Positions 42,688-51,368 of a stretch of 64,000 bases of DNA are shown here, piece by piece. A program made the position numbers and the translations under genes. The DNA is from CAWDVH01 sp963805705. GTDB taxonomy: Bacteria; Actinomycetota; Actinomycetes; Streptosporangiales; Streptosporangiaceae. The notes under the pieces were generated by a model that made no database searches, was not told the DNA's origin, and saw nothing but the letters and a program-made list of their open reading frames with translations. The stretch covers positions 558,001 through 622,000 of the forward strand of contig CAWDVH010000004.1 in the NCBI GenBank assembly GCA_963805705.1, read 5' to 3'. Position 1 is the stretch's first letter. Each line of letters begins with the position of its first letter.

Positions 42688-44232
42688 TCAGGCTGAGCGG
42701 ATCAGGTCGGCCGCCCTTTCCGCGATCATGATGGTCGGCGCGTTGGTGTTCCCCCTGATCACCGTGGGCATGACCGAGGCGTCTACCACCCGCAGGCCCT
42801 CCAGGCCGAGCACCCGCAGCTGCGGGTCGACCACCGCGCCCATGGCGCACGTGCTGGTCGGGTGATACAGCGTCTGGCACTCGCGCTTGATGAACTCCCA
42901 GAGGTCGGCGTCGCTGTCGGAGTCGGGGACGCGCATCGCCGCACGGCGATGCGGGGCCAGCGCCGGCTGCTCGGCGATGTCGGCCAGGATGCGAAGCGCC
43001 CGCGTCATCGTCTGGCGGTCGGCCGGGTCGGTGAAGTAGCCATGCACGATGTGCGGCTTGGCGCTGGGCAGGAGCGAGCGCAGGTAGACCTTGCCCCGGC
43101 TGCCGGGCTGCAGGATGACCGCGCCGAAGCCGAAGCCGTGGTCGGTCGGCAGGCCGAGGCCCTCGTCCACGAACATGACGGGAGCGGCGTGGATCTGGCA
43201 GTCCGGCGCGTCCAGGCCGTCCTGGCTGCGGAAGAAGCCGCCCGCCTCGCCGACGTTGGAGGTCAGCGGGCCGCGCCCTTCGTTCTCCAGCAGCGCGATG
43301 TTCTCCGGGGTCTCCGCGGTCATCAGCGTCTCGGTGTCCGTCAGGTAGCCGATGGCGACATGGACGTGGTCTTGCAGGTTCTCGCCGACCGGCAGGTTGG
43401 CGCGCGGCTCGATGCCGTAGGCCTGCAGCTCGGCCGCGACCCCGACCCCCGACAGCATCAGCAGCTGCGGTGAGTTATAGGCGCCCGCTGAGATGATCAC
43501 TTCGCGCTCGGCCAGCACCTGCGAGAGCTCGTTGCCCCGCTCGTACTCGACGCCGATCGCCCGGTTACCGTCGAACATGATCCGGGTGCACAGCGCGTCA
43601 GTGATCACTTCGAGGTTCGGGCGCGCCATGGCGGGATGCAGGTAGGCCACAGCGGCGCTGCACCGCAGCCCGTTTCGCTGGGTGAGCTGGTAGTAGCCCA
43701 CGCCGTCCTGCTCCGGCCCGTTGAAGTCATCGTTGCCCTTGTGCCCGGCCTGCTGCGCGGCTTCGATGTAGGCGTCCATCAGGGCATGCCGGGACCGGCC
43801 GTCGCTCACCGTCAGCGGGCCGCCGCTGCCGTGCAGGTCGCTCGGGCCGCGCTCGTTGTCCTCGGAGCGCAGGAAATACGGCAGCACGTCCGACCAGCCC
43901 CATCCGGTCGCGCCGCCCGCGGCCCACTGGTCATAGTCCGCCGGATTGCCGCGAATGTAGATCATCGCGTTCATCGAGGACGAGCCGCCCAGCATCTTGC
44001 CGCGCGGCAGGTACCGCCGCCGGTAGTCAAGCCCCGGCTCGGGATCGGTCAGGTAATCCCAGTCCCACTTGGACTGGAACAGCTTCCCGAACGCCGCCGG
44101 AATGTGAATCTCCAGCGCGGTATCGGGCGCGCCCGCCTCGATCAGGGTCACCCGAACGTCGGGATCTTCACTCAGCCGGGCCGCGAGCACGCAGCCGGCT
44201 GATCCGGCGCCAACAATGATGTAGTCAGGCAC
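42688..44232 (-). CDS. GMC family FAD oxidoreductase (choline dehydrogenase-like)
   Basis: 514 residues. FAD site YIIVGAGSAGCVLAARLSED, GMC signature MLGGSSSMNAMIYIRGNP and the second signature AGAYNSPQLLMLSGVG. The catalytic His-Asn region is CQTLYHPTSTCAMG and GNTNAPTIMIAERAAD. This is the BetA-like subfamily oxidising primary alcohols; choline is a plausible but unproven substrate. TGGAGG lies upstream of the ATG at 44232. It is convergent with the methyltransferase gene, the stops being 2 bases apart. Confidence 0.92.
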   Translation of the reverse strand: MPDYIIVGAGSAGCVLAARLSEDPDVRVTLIEAGAPDTALEIHIPAAFGKLFQSKWDWDYLTDPEPGLDYRRRYLPRGKMLGGSSSMNAMIYIRGNPADYDQWAAGGATGWGWSDVLPYFLRSEDNERGPSDLHGSGGPLTVSDGRSRHALMDAYIEAAQQAGHKGNDDFNGPEQDGVGYYQLTQRNGLRCSAAVAYLHPAMARPNLEVITDALCTRIMFDGNRAIGVEYERGNELSQVLAEREVIISAGAYNSPQLLMLSGVGVAAELQAYGIEPRANLPVGENLQDHVHVAIGYLTDTETLMTAETPENIALLENEGRGPLTSNVGEAGGFFRSQDGLDAPDCQIHAAPVMFVDEGLGLPTDHGFGFGAVILQPGSRGKVYLRSLLPSAKPHIVHGYFTDPADRQTMTRALRILADIAEQPALAPHRRAAMRVPDSDSDADLWEFIKRECQTLYHPTSTCAMGAVVDPQLRVLGLEGLRVVDASVMPTVIRGNTNAPTIMIAERAADLIRSA

Positions 44233-44446
44233 ATGAGCCTCCAGGGGATTACAGCCTCAGCCAACAATGCTCGTCATCGCGACCCCTGTCGAGAGGTCAT
44301 TTCGGCAAATTTCCTCCCTGCGGCACGGCCCGAACTGGCGGTCCGGTGGCTCATGTGACGCGAGCCGCCGGGCGACGTCAGCCGTGGCTCCCCTGGTCAG
44401 GGAGCCTGCCCGGTGCGGCCTGCCTTGACCCAGCCGGGCGCGCTGC

Positions 44447-46000
44447 TCAGGGCCGGGTGCCGAACGACGGCCGGCCGGGGCTGCCGGGCAGCGCGGCGTA
44501 GGCGTCATGGACCCAGTCGCACAGCAGCGGCCTGGTCTCACGGGGGTCGATGATCTCCTCGACGCCGAACCGTTCCGCGGTCCTGAGCGGGTTACGCACG
44601 GCATCCAGCCGGGCCCGGATGCCGGCCAGCACCGCCGCCGGATCGTCCGCGCGCTCAAGCTCGCCGCGGTAGGCGGCCTCGGTCCCGCCCTCGACCGGCA
44701 GCGAGCCCCAGTCGGCCGAGGGCCAGGCCCACCGGCGGATCAGGCGGTGCCGGTTGGTCATGCCCGCGCCGCCCACCCCGAAGACGCGGCGCATGATGAT
44801 CTCGGCACCAGGGACGCTGGCCTGGTAGACGGCGCTGATCGCCCGGACGCCGTGGCGGATCGTGGCCCGCTGCTCGGCGCGGGTCCCGATGACCAGCCCT
44901 GGCTGGTCGGTGAAGGTGACGATCGGCAGGTGGAACGTCGAGCACAAGTCGGCCAGCCGGGTCAGCGCCTCCGCGCCCTCGACGGTGAGGCCGCCTCCGG
45001 CTGAATAAGGATCACCTGCGACCACGCCCACTGGATGGCCGTCGAGCCGGGCCAGCGCGGTCACCACCGGCCCGCCGTAATGCTGCACCTCCAGCACCGA
45101 TCCGGCATCGAACACGGCCTGCAGGACGGCCCGGACCCGGTAGGGCTGGCGCCGGTTACGCGGTACCGCGGACAGCAGGCCGTCCTCTCTCCGCCCGGCC
45201 GGATCCTCGCTGCTGCTCACCGGCGGCCGCTCGTACGCGCTGGGTGGCAGGTACGACAGGAAGCGCCTGATCAGCTCGAATGCCTCGGGCTCCGAGGCCG
45301 CCACCAGGTCGACCGCGCCGTTGCGGGCGTGCACTCCAGAGCCGCCGAGCTGCTCCTTATCAACGTCTTCCCCGGTACCGCCCTTGACGACCGGCGGCCC
45401 GGCGACAAACAGCTGTGCCGTTCCTTCAACCAGGATCGACAGGTGCGCCATGCAGAGCCGGGCGGCGCCCAGGCCGGCCACCGGGCCGAGGCCGGCGGCG
45501 ACGACCGGCACGGCGGACAGGTTGTCGACGACGTAGTCCCAGCCGGGATTGACGGGAACGTAGGTGTGCCCGTTCTGCTCGAGCGTCTTGACGCTGCCGC
45601 CCCCGCCCGTCCCCTCGATGAGCCGCACGAGGGGCAGCCGCATCTGGTTCGCGAGCTGCTCGGCGTAGATCTGCTTGCCCGCGATCGCGGCATCCGCGGC
45701 GCCGCCGCGGATCGTGAAGTCGTCGCCGCCGACCACGATCTTGCGCCCGGCGATGCGGCCCGTTCCGGTGACGAAGTTGGCCGGGGTGAAGGAGGCCAGC
45801 GCGCCATCGCCGTCATAGGCGGCGTGGCCCGCCAGCGCCCCTATCTCGTGGAAGGATCCCTCGTCGAGCAGCGCCGCCAGGCGCTCCCGCACGGTCAGCC
45901 GGCCGGCCGCGTGCTGACGCCCGACCTTCTCGGGGCCGCCCATCCGGTCTGCCATTTCCTGCCGGCGGCGCAATTCGTCCAGTTCCGGCTGCCACGTCAT
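44447..46000 (-). CDS. Acyl-CoA carboxylase, carboxyltransferase (beta) subunit
   Basis: 517 residues. The N-terminal carboxyltransferase half has RLTVRERLAALLDEGSF, VVGGDDFTIRGGA and LIEGTGGGGSV; the C-terminal half has DQPGLVIGTRAEQ and the oxyanion-hole region GVGGAGM. The type is that of PccB/MccB/AccD-like subunits moving CO2 from biotin to an acyl-CoA. The alpha (biotin) subunit is not in the window. The acyl-CoA specificity is not determined. HAD gene follows at 46010 upstream by transcription, in the same direction and about 10 bases away. Confidence 0.9.
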   Translation of the reverse strand: MTWQPELDELRRRQEMADRMGGPEKVGRQHAAGRLTVRERLAALLDEGSFHEIGALAGHAAYDGDGALASFTPANFVTGTGRIAGRKIVVGGDDFTIRGGAADAAIAGKQIYAEQLANQMRLPLVRLIEGTGGGGSVKTLEQNGHTYVPVNPGWDYVVDNLSAVPVVAAGLGPVAGLGAARLCMAHLSILVEGTAQLFVAGPPVVKGGTGEDVDKEQLGGSGVHARNGAVDLVAASEPEAFELIRRFLSYLPPSAYERPPVSSSEDPAGRREDGLLSAVPRNRRQPYRVRAVLQAVFDAGSVLEVQHYGGPVVTALARLDGHPVGVVAGDPYSAGGGLTVEGAEALTRLADLCSTFHLPIVTFTDQPGLVIGTRAEQRATIRHGVRAISAVYQASVPGAEIIMRRVFGVGGAGMTNRHRLIRRWAWPSADWGSLPVEGGTEAAYRGELERADDPAAVLAGIRARLDAVRNPLRTAERFGVEEIIDPRETRPLLCDWVHDAYAALPGSPGRPSFGTRP

Positions 46001-46009
46001 GGCGACACG

Positions 46010-46711
46010 CTAACTTACGGTGCCGTTGTGCCAGGCGCCGATGATCGGCGCTAGCTCCGACAGCCGCGTGATAACGGCATCGGGAACGGCGCCGTCGAAT
46101 GCCGGGACATCGCTATTGGCCATCAGGACGGCGCGCATGCCGGCCTGTTTCGCGCCGTACACGTCGTCGTAGGGACGGTCGCCGACGAACACGCACGCGG
46201 CCGGGTCATCGACCCCGACGGCGGCCATGGCGGCGCGGAATGCCTCCGGATGCGGCTTGGTCCACTCCAGCTCGCTGCTGTAGACAGCGCCGTCGATCAG
46301 GCCGAGTAGCCCGTCCCGGCCGAACACCTGCTCGTGCCTGCTGCGCGGCCACATGGTGTTCGACAGCACGCCCACCTTGATGCCGTCGGCGCGCAGGCTG
46401 CGCAGCAGGTCAGGCGCATCGGGGTCGGTCAGCGTGTGCGGATCCCAGGCCTCGAAGTAGCTGGCCATGAGCTCGTCGGTGGCCGGGACTCCGGCCCGCT
46501 CGAACACATGGCTCATCGTGGCGCTGCGGCTCTCGCGCTCGCACGCCAGCCACAGGTCCCGTTCGGCGGCGAGGACGGCCGCGGCGTGCCCGGCCGCGGT
46601 CTCGGCGGGAAAGTGCAGCACGCAGACATCGCGCCAGAGCGCCTCGTGATCTACGGTGTGCCAGGGCGTGAGGGTCCCGCCCCAGTCGAAGATGACCGCC
46701 TGTACCGTCAT
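46010..46711 (-). CDS. HAD family hydrolase
   Basis: 233 residues. Motif I is VIFDWGGTLTPW (nucleophile D9; the second Asp of DxD replaced by Gly, as in a known HAD subgroup), motif II is VLSNTMWPRS, motif III the lysine in WTKPHPEAF, and motif IV FVGDRPYDDVYGA. Likely a small-molecule phosphatase or haloacid-type hydrolase. The open frame extends far upstream, but the catalytic N-terminus fixes the start at ATG 46711. It lies upstream of and co-directional with the carboxyltransferase gene. Confidence 0.88.
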   Translation of the reverse strand: MTVQAVIFDWGGTLTPWHTVDHEALWRDVCVLHFPAETAAGHAAAVLAAERDLWLACERESRSATMSHVFERAGVPATDELMASYFEAWDPHTLTDPDAPDLLRSLRADGIKVGVLSNTMWPRSRHEQVFGRDGLLGLIDGAVYSSELEWTKPHPEAFRAAMAAVGVDDPAACVFVGDRPYDDVYGAKQAGMRAVLMANSDVPAFDGAVPDAVITRLSELAPIIGAWHNGTVS

Positions 46712-46774
46712 GGCCCGCATCCTATGCGTCGTCCGGCCTGCCGGGCGGCCGTCCATTTCCGCTATCGTCAGTGG

Positions 46775-47371
46775 ATGTCCGGATTGCAATTCGCCATCGA
46801 CTTTGTGCGGGCCATCGCCTGGCCGGTCGCGATAGTTGCCATCGTGATCTTCCTGCGCCGTCCGATTGCCGACATCCTGATGCAGCTGGCGTCCGGTATC
46901 CGACGGCTGCGGGCCGGCCAGTCCGATGCCGATTTCGACCGGGTCGTGGGCGAGACGAAGGCCGAGCTGACCGCGACGGTGTCCGGCGGGGGGCGCAGCC
47001 CCGAGGTGTTTCCGGTGCTGCTGCGGTTCGCGACGCTCGCCGAGGATGACCCGGCGGCGGCCATCGCCCAGGCGTTCGGAGCGGTCGAGCCGGCCCTGCG
47101 GGCCCTGCTGGCATCCAGTGGCAAGCTGGAGCCGGTCGGCGTCGGCGACCCGACTGCCGTTGCCCGGTTCGCGCGAGATCAGCGGCTCGTGCCCGAGTCG
47201 GCCGTTCGCGCCGTGGACGGCATAGTTACCCTCCGCAACATGGCGGCCAGTGACCCGGCGCGGGCCACCAGGGATCATGCGGTGAAGTACCTGGCCCTCA
47301 TTGACGCCGCGCTGTTCGCCATCGGACTGTACCGAGACCAGGCCGCTGCACGGCAATCGCAGATAGCGTGA
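46775..47371 (+). CDS. Hypothetical protein with one membrane helix
   Basis: 198 residues. One N-terminal hydrophobic segment (AWPVAIVAIVIFL) preceded by a short helix and followed by a polar, helical, cytoplasmic-looking domain (FDRVVGETKAELTA, RNMAASDPARATRDHAVKYL). I recognise no family. ATG 46775 is used; GTG 46771 is out of frame. Divergent from the HAD gene. The type, a membrane-tethered helical domain, is descriptive only. Confidence 0.65.
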   Translation: MSGLQFAIDFVRAIAWPVAIVAIVIFLRRPIADILMQLASGIRRLRAGQSDADFDRVVGETKAELTATVSGGGRSPEVFPVLLRFATLAEDDPAAAIAQAFGAVEPALRALLASSGKLEPVGVGDPTAVARFARDQRLVPESAVRAVDGIVTLRNMAASDPARATRDHAVKYLALIDAALFAIGLYRDQAAARQSQIA

Positions 47372-47553
47372 CTTGCGCGGGGACGCGGCCACGGAGCGCC
47401 GGGGACGCAGCCACGGAGCGCCCGGCGCAGACCGCAGCCGGGTTTCGTGATCACAGCCAGCCGCCCGCCGTGCGGTCCGGGCGCCGGCCTGGAAAGATTG
47501 GCCGGATAGCCGGGGCTCGCGACGGATGCCCCGGCCCAGAAGGGATGCATGCG

Positions 47554-47847
47554 ATGGCCGATCCGGATGGCGCAGTGGAGGTGCACGGCACGGTCGCGGT
47601 GAACGGCCGGGTGGTGAGCCGTGATCCGAACGCGATCGTGGCGGAGATCGAGCGCACCCGCGAGAACCTGGCGCGGACCATCGACACCATCGCCGAGCGG
47701 GTAAACCCGGCGACCAACGCACGGCTGCTGCGCGAGCGCGCGCAGGAGCAGATAGCGCGGCCTGAGGTCCGGCTAGCCGCCCTGGCCGTGGGCCTGGCGA
47801 CGGTCGGCATCCTGATCTACCGGATCTGGGGCAGGCGCGCGAGGTAG
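47554..47847 (+). CDS. DUF3618 domain-containing membrane protein
   Basis: 97 residues. DPNAIVAEIERTRENLARTIDTIAERVNPATNAR is the DUF3618 helix (core EIERTRENLARTID), followed by a C-terminal hydrophobic helix (LAALAVGLATVGILIYRI) and a basic end. Proteins of this type accompany phage-holin-like (DUF1469) proteins in actinobacteria; none is adjacent here. ATG 47554 lies about 10 bases after AAGGG; ATG 47545 is also in frame. Confidence 0.85.
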   Translation: MADPDGAVEVHGTVAVNGRVVSRDPNAIVAEIERTRENLARTIDTIAERVNPATNARLLRERAQEQIARPEVRLAALAVGLATVGILIYRIWGRRAR

Positions 47848-47946
47848 CGGCCCGTGGTGCCCGTGGCTCGTGGTGCCCGCCGCCAGTACTGCCCGCAGGC
47901 CCGTTCTGCCTCCTGCCTGCAGGCCCGTGCCGCCGCCGCAGGCCCG

Positions 47947-49161
47947 CTAGAGGAAAGCCTTGCCCTCGCCCCGGTAGGTGGGGACGGTCGCGACGACCGC
48001 GTCGCCCTCGATCAGGTGCAGCTCATTGAACCGCTCGCAGAGCTCGCCCGCCTTGGCGTGCCTGAGCCACGCCCGGTCGCCGATGCGCAGGCGGTCGGCC
48101 GCCGCGCCGAGCAGCGGCGTCTGCACCTCGCCCGCCCCTTCCTGGGCATCCAGCCGCAGCCCGGCAGGCAGATACGGGCTGGGCAGGCGGCTGGCCTCGC
48201 CGGCCCCGGAGGCCAGGTAACCGCCGCCGAGCGCGGTCACCACGCCCGGCCCTGGCCGGCGCACCACGGGAAGCGCGAACATCGCCGCAGGCTGGCCGGA
48301 GAAGCCGAGGTAGCTGTCGAACAGGCGCGGCTGATAGAGCCCGGATCCGGCACCGATCTCGGTGACGGCTGCCTCGGCGGCGGTCTTCTCGACCGACCCG
48401 GTACCGCCGCCGTTGACGAACTCCAGCGGGGCCACCTGGCGTACCGCGGCGACGATGGCCGCGCGGCGCCGGGCCAGCTCGGCACCGGACCTGCGCTGCA
48501 TATAGCGAATGGCCTGCGCATACAGCGGCCGTCCCGGCGGATTGTCGCCGACGCCGGCGATCTGGCCCTCGTAGGCCATCAGGCCGGCCAGGGTGAGCCC
48601 GGGCCGGGCGGCGATGGCCGTGGCCAGCGCGGCGGCCTGGGCGGGGGTACGGACCGGCGAGCGCCGGGCTCCGGCCCGCAGCCGGCCCCGCAGCGCGACG
48701 TAGCTCGCATCGATGTCGATGCTGACCCTGACCGGATGCGGCTCGGCGACGCTCGCGGCCGCCTTCTCGATCAGGTCGAGGTGCTCGGGGCAGTCCACCA
48801 TCAGCGTGATGACCGCCGCCGCCGCGGCGTCACCGGCGAGCCGCGCGAGCGCGGCCTGATCGGCGGTTGGGTAGGCGATCACGATGTCATCGCTGGTGCC
48901 GCATTCGGCCAGCCACAGAGCCTCGGGCAGGGTGTAGGCGAGAATGCCGCGGAAGCCGTCTGTCCGCAGGACCTGATCCATCACCTGACGGCAGCGCACG
49001 GACTTGCTCGCCAGCCGGATCGGCTTGCCCGCTGCCCGCCGCCGCATGGCCGCGGCGTTGACGCGCAGTGCCGCCAGGTCCACGACCGCGAATGGCGGCT
49101 CCAGGTGCGCGGTGGCGGCGTTAAGGCGCGCCAGGTCGCGCCGGGAGGCGGCCATGGTCAC
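47947..49161 (-). CDS. PLP-dependent amino acid deaminase/aldolase (alanine racemase N-terminal family)
   Basis: 404 residues. The barrel begins FAVVDLAALRVNAAAMRRRAAGKPIRLASKSVRCR, where the Lys in LASKSVR is the expected PLP lysine. VSIDIDASYVALRG, LMAYEGQIAG, EFVNGGGTGS and TEIGAGSGLYQPRLFD mark the D-threonine aldolase/D-serine dehydratase-like group. It overlaps gcvH by 4 bases, which suggests a role linked to glycine or hydroxy-amino-acid breakdown (aldolases of this group release glycine). Substrate not proven. Confidence 0.85.
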   Translation of the reverse strand: MTMAASRRDLARLNAATAHLEPPFAVVDLAALRVNAAAMRRRAAGKPIRLASKSVRCRQVMDQVLRTDGFRGILAYTLPEALWLAECGTSDDIVIAYPTADQAALARLAGDAAAAAVITLMVDCPEHLDLIEKAAASVAEPHPVRVSIDIDASYVALRGRLRAGARRSPVRTPAQAAALATAIAARPGLTLAGLMAYEGQIAGVGDNPPGRPLYAQAIRYMQRRSGAELARRRAAIVAAVRQVAPLEFVNGGGTGSVEKTAAEAAVTEIGAGSGLYQPRLFDSYLGFSGQPAAMFALPVVRRPGPGVVTALGGGYLASGAGEASRLPSPYLPAGLRLDAQEGAGEVQTPLLGAAADRLRIGDRAWLRHAKAGELCERFNELHLIEGDAVVATVPTYRGEGKAFL

Positions 49162-49550
49162 GGCGAGTCGGCGGTCAGCTGCGTGTATTCCTGGGCCGAC
49201 AGCAGGCCGGGTGGCGCCTGCTCATCTCCGTCGGCCAGCTGGACCTTGAACAGCCAGCCAGCGCCGTAGGGGTCGGAGTTGACGAGGCCGGGGTCATCTT
49301 CGATATCGCCGTTGACCTCGGTCACCTCACCATCGACGGGCGAGTAAAGGTCGCTGACCGACTTGGTGGACTCAACTTCGCCGCACGGCTCGCCGGCCGT
49401 CACCTTGGTGCCGGGCACAGGCGCGGAAACGAAGACAACGTCGCCGAGCGCCCGCTGCGCATGGTCCGTGATGCCGATGGAGGCGATGGTGCCGCTGATG
49501 GCTACCCACTCGTGCTCCGGGGTGTAGCTCAGCTCATCGGGAACTGTCAT
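49158..49550 (-). CDS. gcvH: Glycine cleavage system H protein
   Basis: 130 residues. LSYTPEHEWVAISGTIASIGITDHAQRALGDVVFV leads to the lipoylation site (VESTKSVSDLY, Lys63), followed by GEVTEVNGDIEDDPGLVN. H protein shuttles the aminomethyl group between the P, T and L enzymes. It is placed between gcvT and the aldolase-type gene. The P protein gene is not in the window, which is common in actinobacteria. Confidence 0.96.
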   Translation of the reverse strand: MTVPDELSYTPEHEWVAISGTIASIGITDHAQRALGDVVFVSAPVPGTKVTAGEPCGEVESTKSVSDLYSPVDGEVTEVNGDIEDDPGLVNSDPYGAGWLFKVQLADGDEQAPPGLLSAQEYTQLTADSP

Positions 49551-49589
49551 TGTGACCCTTTCTCGTACATGGTGAGCCGGGACGGCCGG

Positions 49590-50720
49590 TCAGGCCGGCC
49601 GGCGGTAGAACGGCAGCGGCACGAGTGTCGCGGGCTCCGCGCTGCCCCTGATGTCCACGGCGAGCCGGCCGCCGCCGTCGCGGCCCGCCTGGTCGGCGGC
49701 GGCCGGATCGAGATATGCCATCGCGATCGGGACGCCGAGCGTCGGGGAGGGTGAGCCGCTGGTGACGGTCCCGCGTGGCGCGCCGTCCCAGAGAACGTCA
49801 TACCCGTGCCTGGGCACCCGCCGGGACTGGCTGGCCAGTCCCACCAGGAGCCGCTGCGGCGGGGCTTTAGCGGCCTGCGCCAGCGCGGCCCGGCCGACGA
49901 AGTCAGCCGGCTTATCGAGCTTCACCACCCGCCCCAGGCCCGCGTCGAACGGGGTCACCTCCGGGCCGAGCTCATTGCCGTACAGCGGCATGCCGGCCTC
50001 CAGGCGGAGCGTATCGCGGGCGGCCAGGCCGGCCGGAACCAGCCCGTCGGCCGCTCCCGCGTCGCTCAGGGCGGCCCAGACCCGCTCGGCGTCCCGCGGC
50101 TCAGTGAAGATCTCAAAGCCGTCCTCGCCCGTGTAGCCGGTGCGAGCCAGCAGCACCTGCCCCCCGGCGACGGTGGCGCGGTAGCCGGCGTAATACTTCA
50201 CCTCATCAAGGTCGGCGTCCGTGAGCGGCGCGAGGATCCGCGCCGCGTGCGGCCCCTGGATGGCGATCAGCGCGTAGTCGCTGGTCCGGTCCGTCACTGC
50301 GGCCTGCCTGCCGTCCGCGCGCTCGACGAGCGCCTGGTAGACGGTACTGGCGTTGGCCGCGTTCGCGACCACGAGGAACTCATCGTCGGCCAGCCGGTAC
50401 ACGATCAGGTCATCGATGACCCCGCCGTCGGCGGCGCAGATCATCGTGTAGCGGGCGCGGCCCGGCCGCAGCGCGGACAGGTTCCCGACCAGCGCGTAAT
50501 CCAGTGCGTCCGCCGCCTCCTGGCCGGTCACCGCCAGCTCGCCCATGTGGGACAGGTCAAAGAGCCCGGCCGCGGCCCGCACCGCCTTATGCTCCGCGGT
50601 CTCGCTGCCGTACCGCAGCGGCATCAGCCATCCGGCGAAGTCCGTCAGGGTCGCGCCGAGTCCCTCGTGGACCGCTGTCAGCGGTGTCCGCCGCGGTGCC
50701 GGGGCTTGCGGATCTGTCAT
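49590..50720 (-). CDS. gcvT: Glycine cleavage system T protein (aminomethyltransferase)
   Basis: 376 residues. AGLFDLSHMGELAVTGQEA, YTMICAADGGVIDDLIVYRL, ALIAIQGP, GYTGEDGFEIF and AARDTLRLEAGMPLYGNEL are the family signatures. It transfers the one-carbon unit from the aminomethyl-H protein to tetrahydrofolate. First gene of gcvT-gcvH-aldolase. No glycine riboswitch was recognised in the about 360 bases upstream. Confidence 0.96.
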   Translation of the reverse strand: MTDPQAPAPRRTPLTAVHEGLGATLTDFAGWLMPLRYGSETAEHKAVRAAAGLFDLSHMGELAVTGQEAADALDYALVGNLSALRPGRARYTMICAADGGVIDDLIVYRLADDEFLVVANAANASTVYQALVERADGRQAAVTDRTSDYALIAIQGPHAARILAPLTDADLDEVKYYAGYRATVAGGQVLLARTGYTGEDGFEIFTEPRDAERVWAALSDAGAADGLVPAGLAARDTLRLEAGMPLYGNELGPEVTPFDAGLGRVVKLDKPADFVGRAALAQAAKAPPQRLLVGLASQSRRVPRHGYDVLWDGAPRGTVTSGSPSPTLGVPIAMAYLDPAAADQAGRDGGGRLAVDIRGSAEPATLVPLPFYRRPA

Positions 50721-51079
50721 CTGCGGACTCCAGGGGCGGGCCGGAATGCAAGGGCCGAAACAGCCGTGCCGAGCGCACTCGGCGCACGGCCCCGCGTGAG
50801 GCCGCGGCGGGCGGTGCCGGGCACGCGCCGGCTGGCGTCAGCCTATCCGGATCACCGAGCCGGCTGCCTGCCGGGCCAGCGGCATTTCTTGATCACGAAG
50901 GATCCTGGTGGTCAGGGCGGCCAGCATCCTTCGTGATCAAGGAACAGGCGCGCCCTGGGCGAGGTCCGGCTTCATCGGCGCCCTGAATGCACGGGTATGC
51001 CGGTAAGCAATCCGTATAAGTACGCGTCGGGACGCCGTGGGGGTGGGCCGCAGCCCCCCCGGCCGGGATAATCAACGGC
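50721..51079. other. Intergenic region between divergent gcvT and pterin dehydratase genes
   Basis: About 359 bases without a gene. It must hold the promoters of both units. The notable content is a long hairpin (separate entry at 50889). I looked for a tandem glycine aptamer on the minus strand and found none. Confidence 0.5.
50889..50940. repeat. Long intergenic inverted repeat (palindromic element)
   Basis: TTGATCACGAAGGAT at 50889-50903 and its exact reverse complement at 50926-50940 form 15 bp; one mismatch further in, CTGG/CCAG add 4 bp, leaving a 12-base loop. It stands in a promoter region between divergent genes, not at gene ends, and has no U-tract, so it is not an ordinary terminator. 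It may be a dispersed palindromic repeat or a protein-binding site. Confidence 0.75.
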
Positions 51080-51358
51080 ATGGAACTGCTCACCGACGAT
51101 GAAATTGCCGCCCGGCTGGGCGACGTACCGGGCTGGGAGCGGGACAGGGGGAGCATCAGATCCACGGTTACGCGCAGTGACTTCCGTGATGCCATGCGCT
51201 ACGCCGGTGCGGTGGCGGACCTGGCCGAGGAGGCCAGTCACCACCCGGACATCCTGATCCAGTGGAATCGGGTCACCCTGACCCTGTCGACGCACTCGGC
51301 CGGCGGCCTGACCGCGGCCGATTTCGCGCTCGCGGAGAAGATCAGCGGGCTGGACTAG
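51080..51358 (+). CDS. 4a-hydroxytetrahydrobiopterin (pterin-4a-carbinolamine) dehydratase
   Basis: 92 residues. LLTDDEIAARLGDVPGWERD, FRDAMRYAGAVADLAEEASHHPDILIQWNRVTLTL (key motif HHPDI) and LSTHSAGGLTAADFALAEKI are the complete small PCD fold with its two adjacent catalytic histidines. It dehydrates the 4a-carbinolamine formed by aromatic amino acid hydroxylases, or acts in cofactor repair. No such hydroxylase is in the window. Convergent with the TetR gene, with 10 bases between stops. Confidence 0.93.
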   Translation: MELLTDDEIAARLGDVPGWERDRGSIRSTVTRSDFRDAMRYAGAVADLAEEASHHPDILIQWNRVTLTLSTHSAGGLTAADFALAEKISGLD

Positions 51359-51368
51359 GGCGGCTGGA

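Noticed and set aside
46711..47722. Extension of the HAD gene far upstream on the minus strand
   Set aside because: The catalytic N-terminus (VIFDWGGT) fixes the start at 46711, and the extension overlaps two real plus-strand genes.
50721..50888. Glycine riboswitch upstream of gcvT
   Set aside because: The conserved tandem-aptamer core sequences were looked for on the minus strand and not found.
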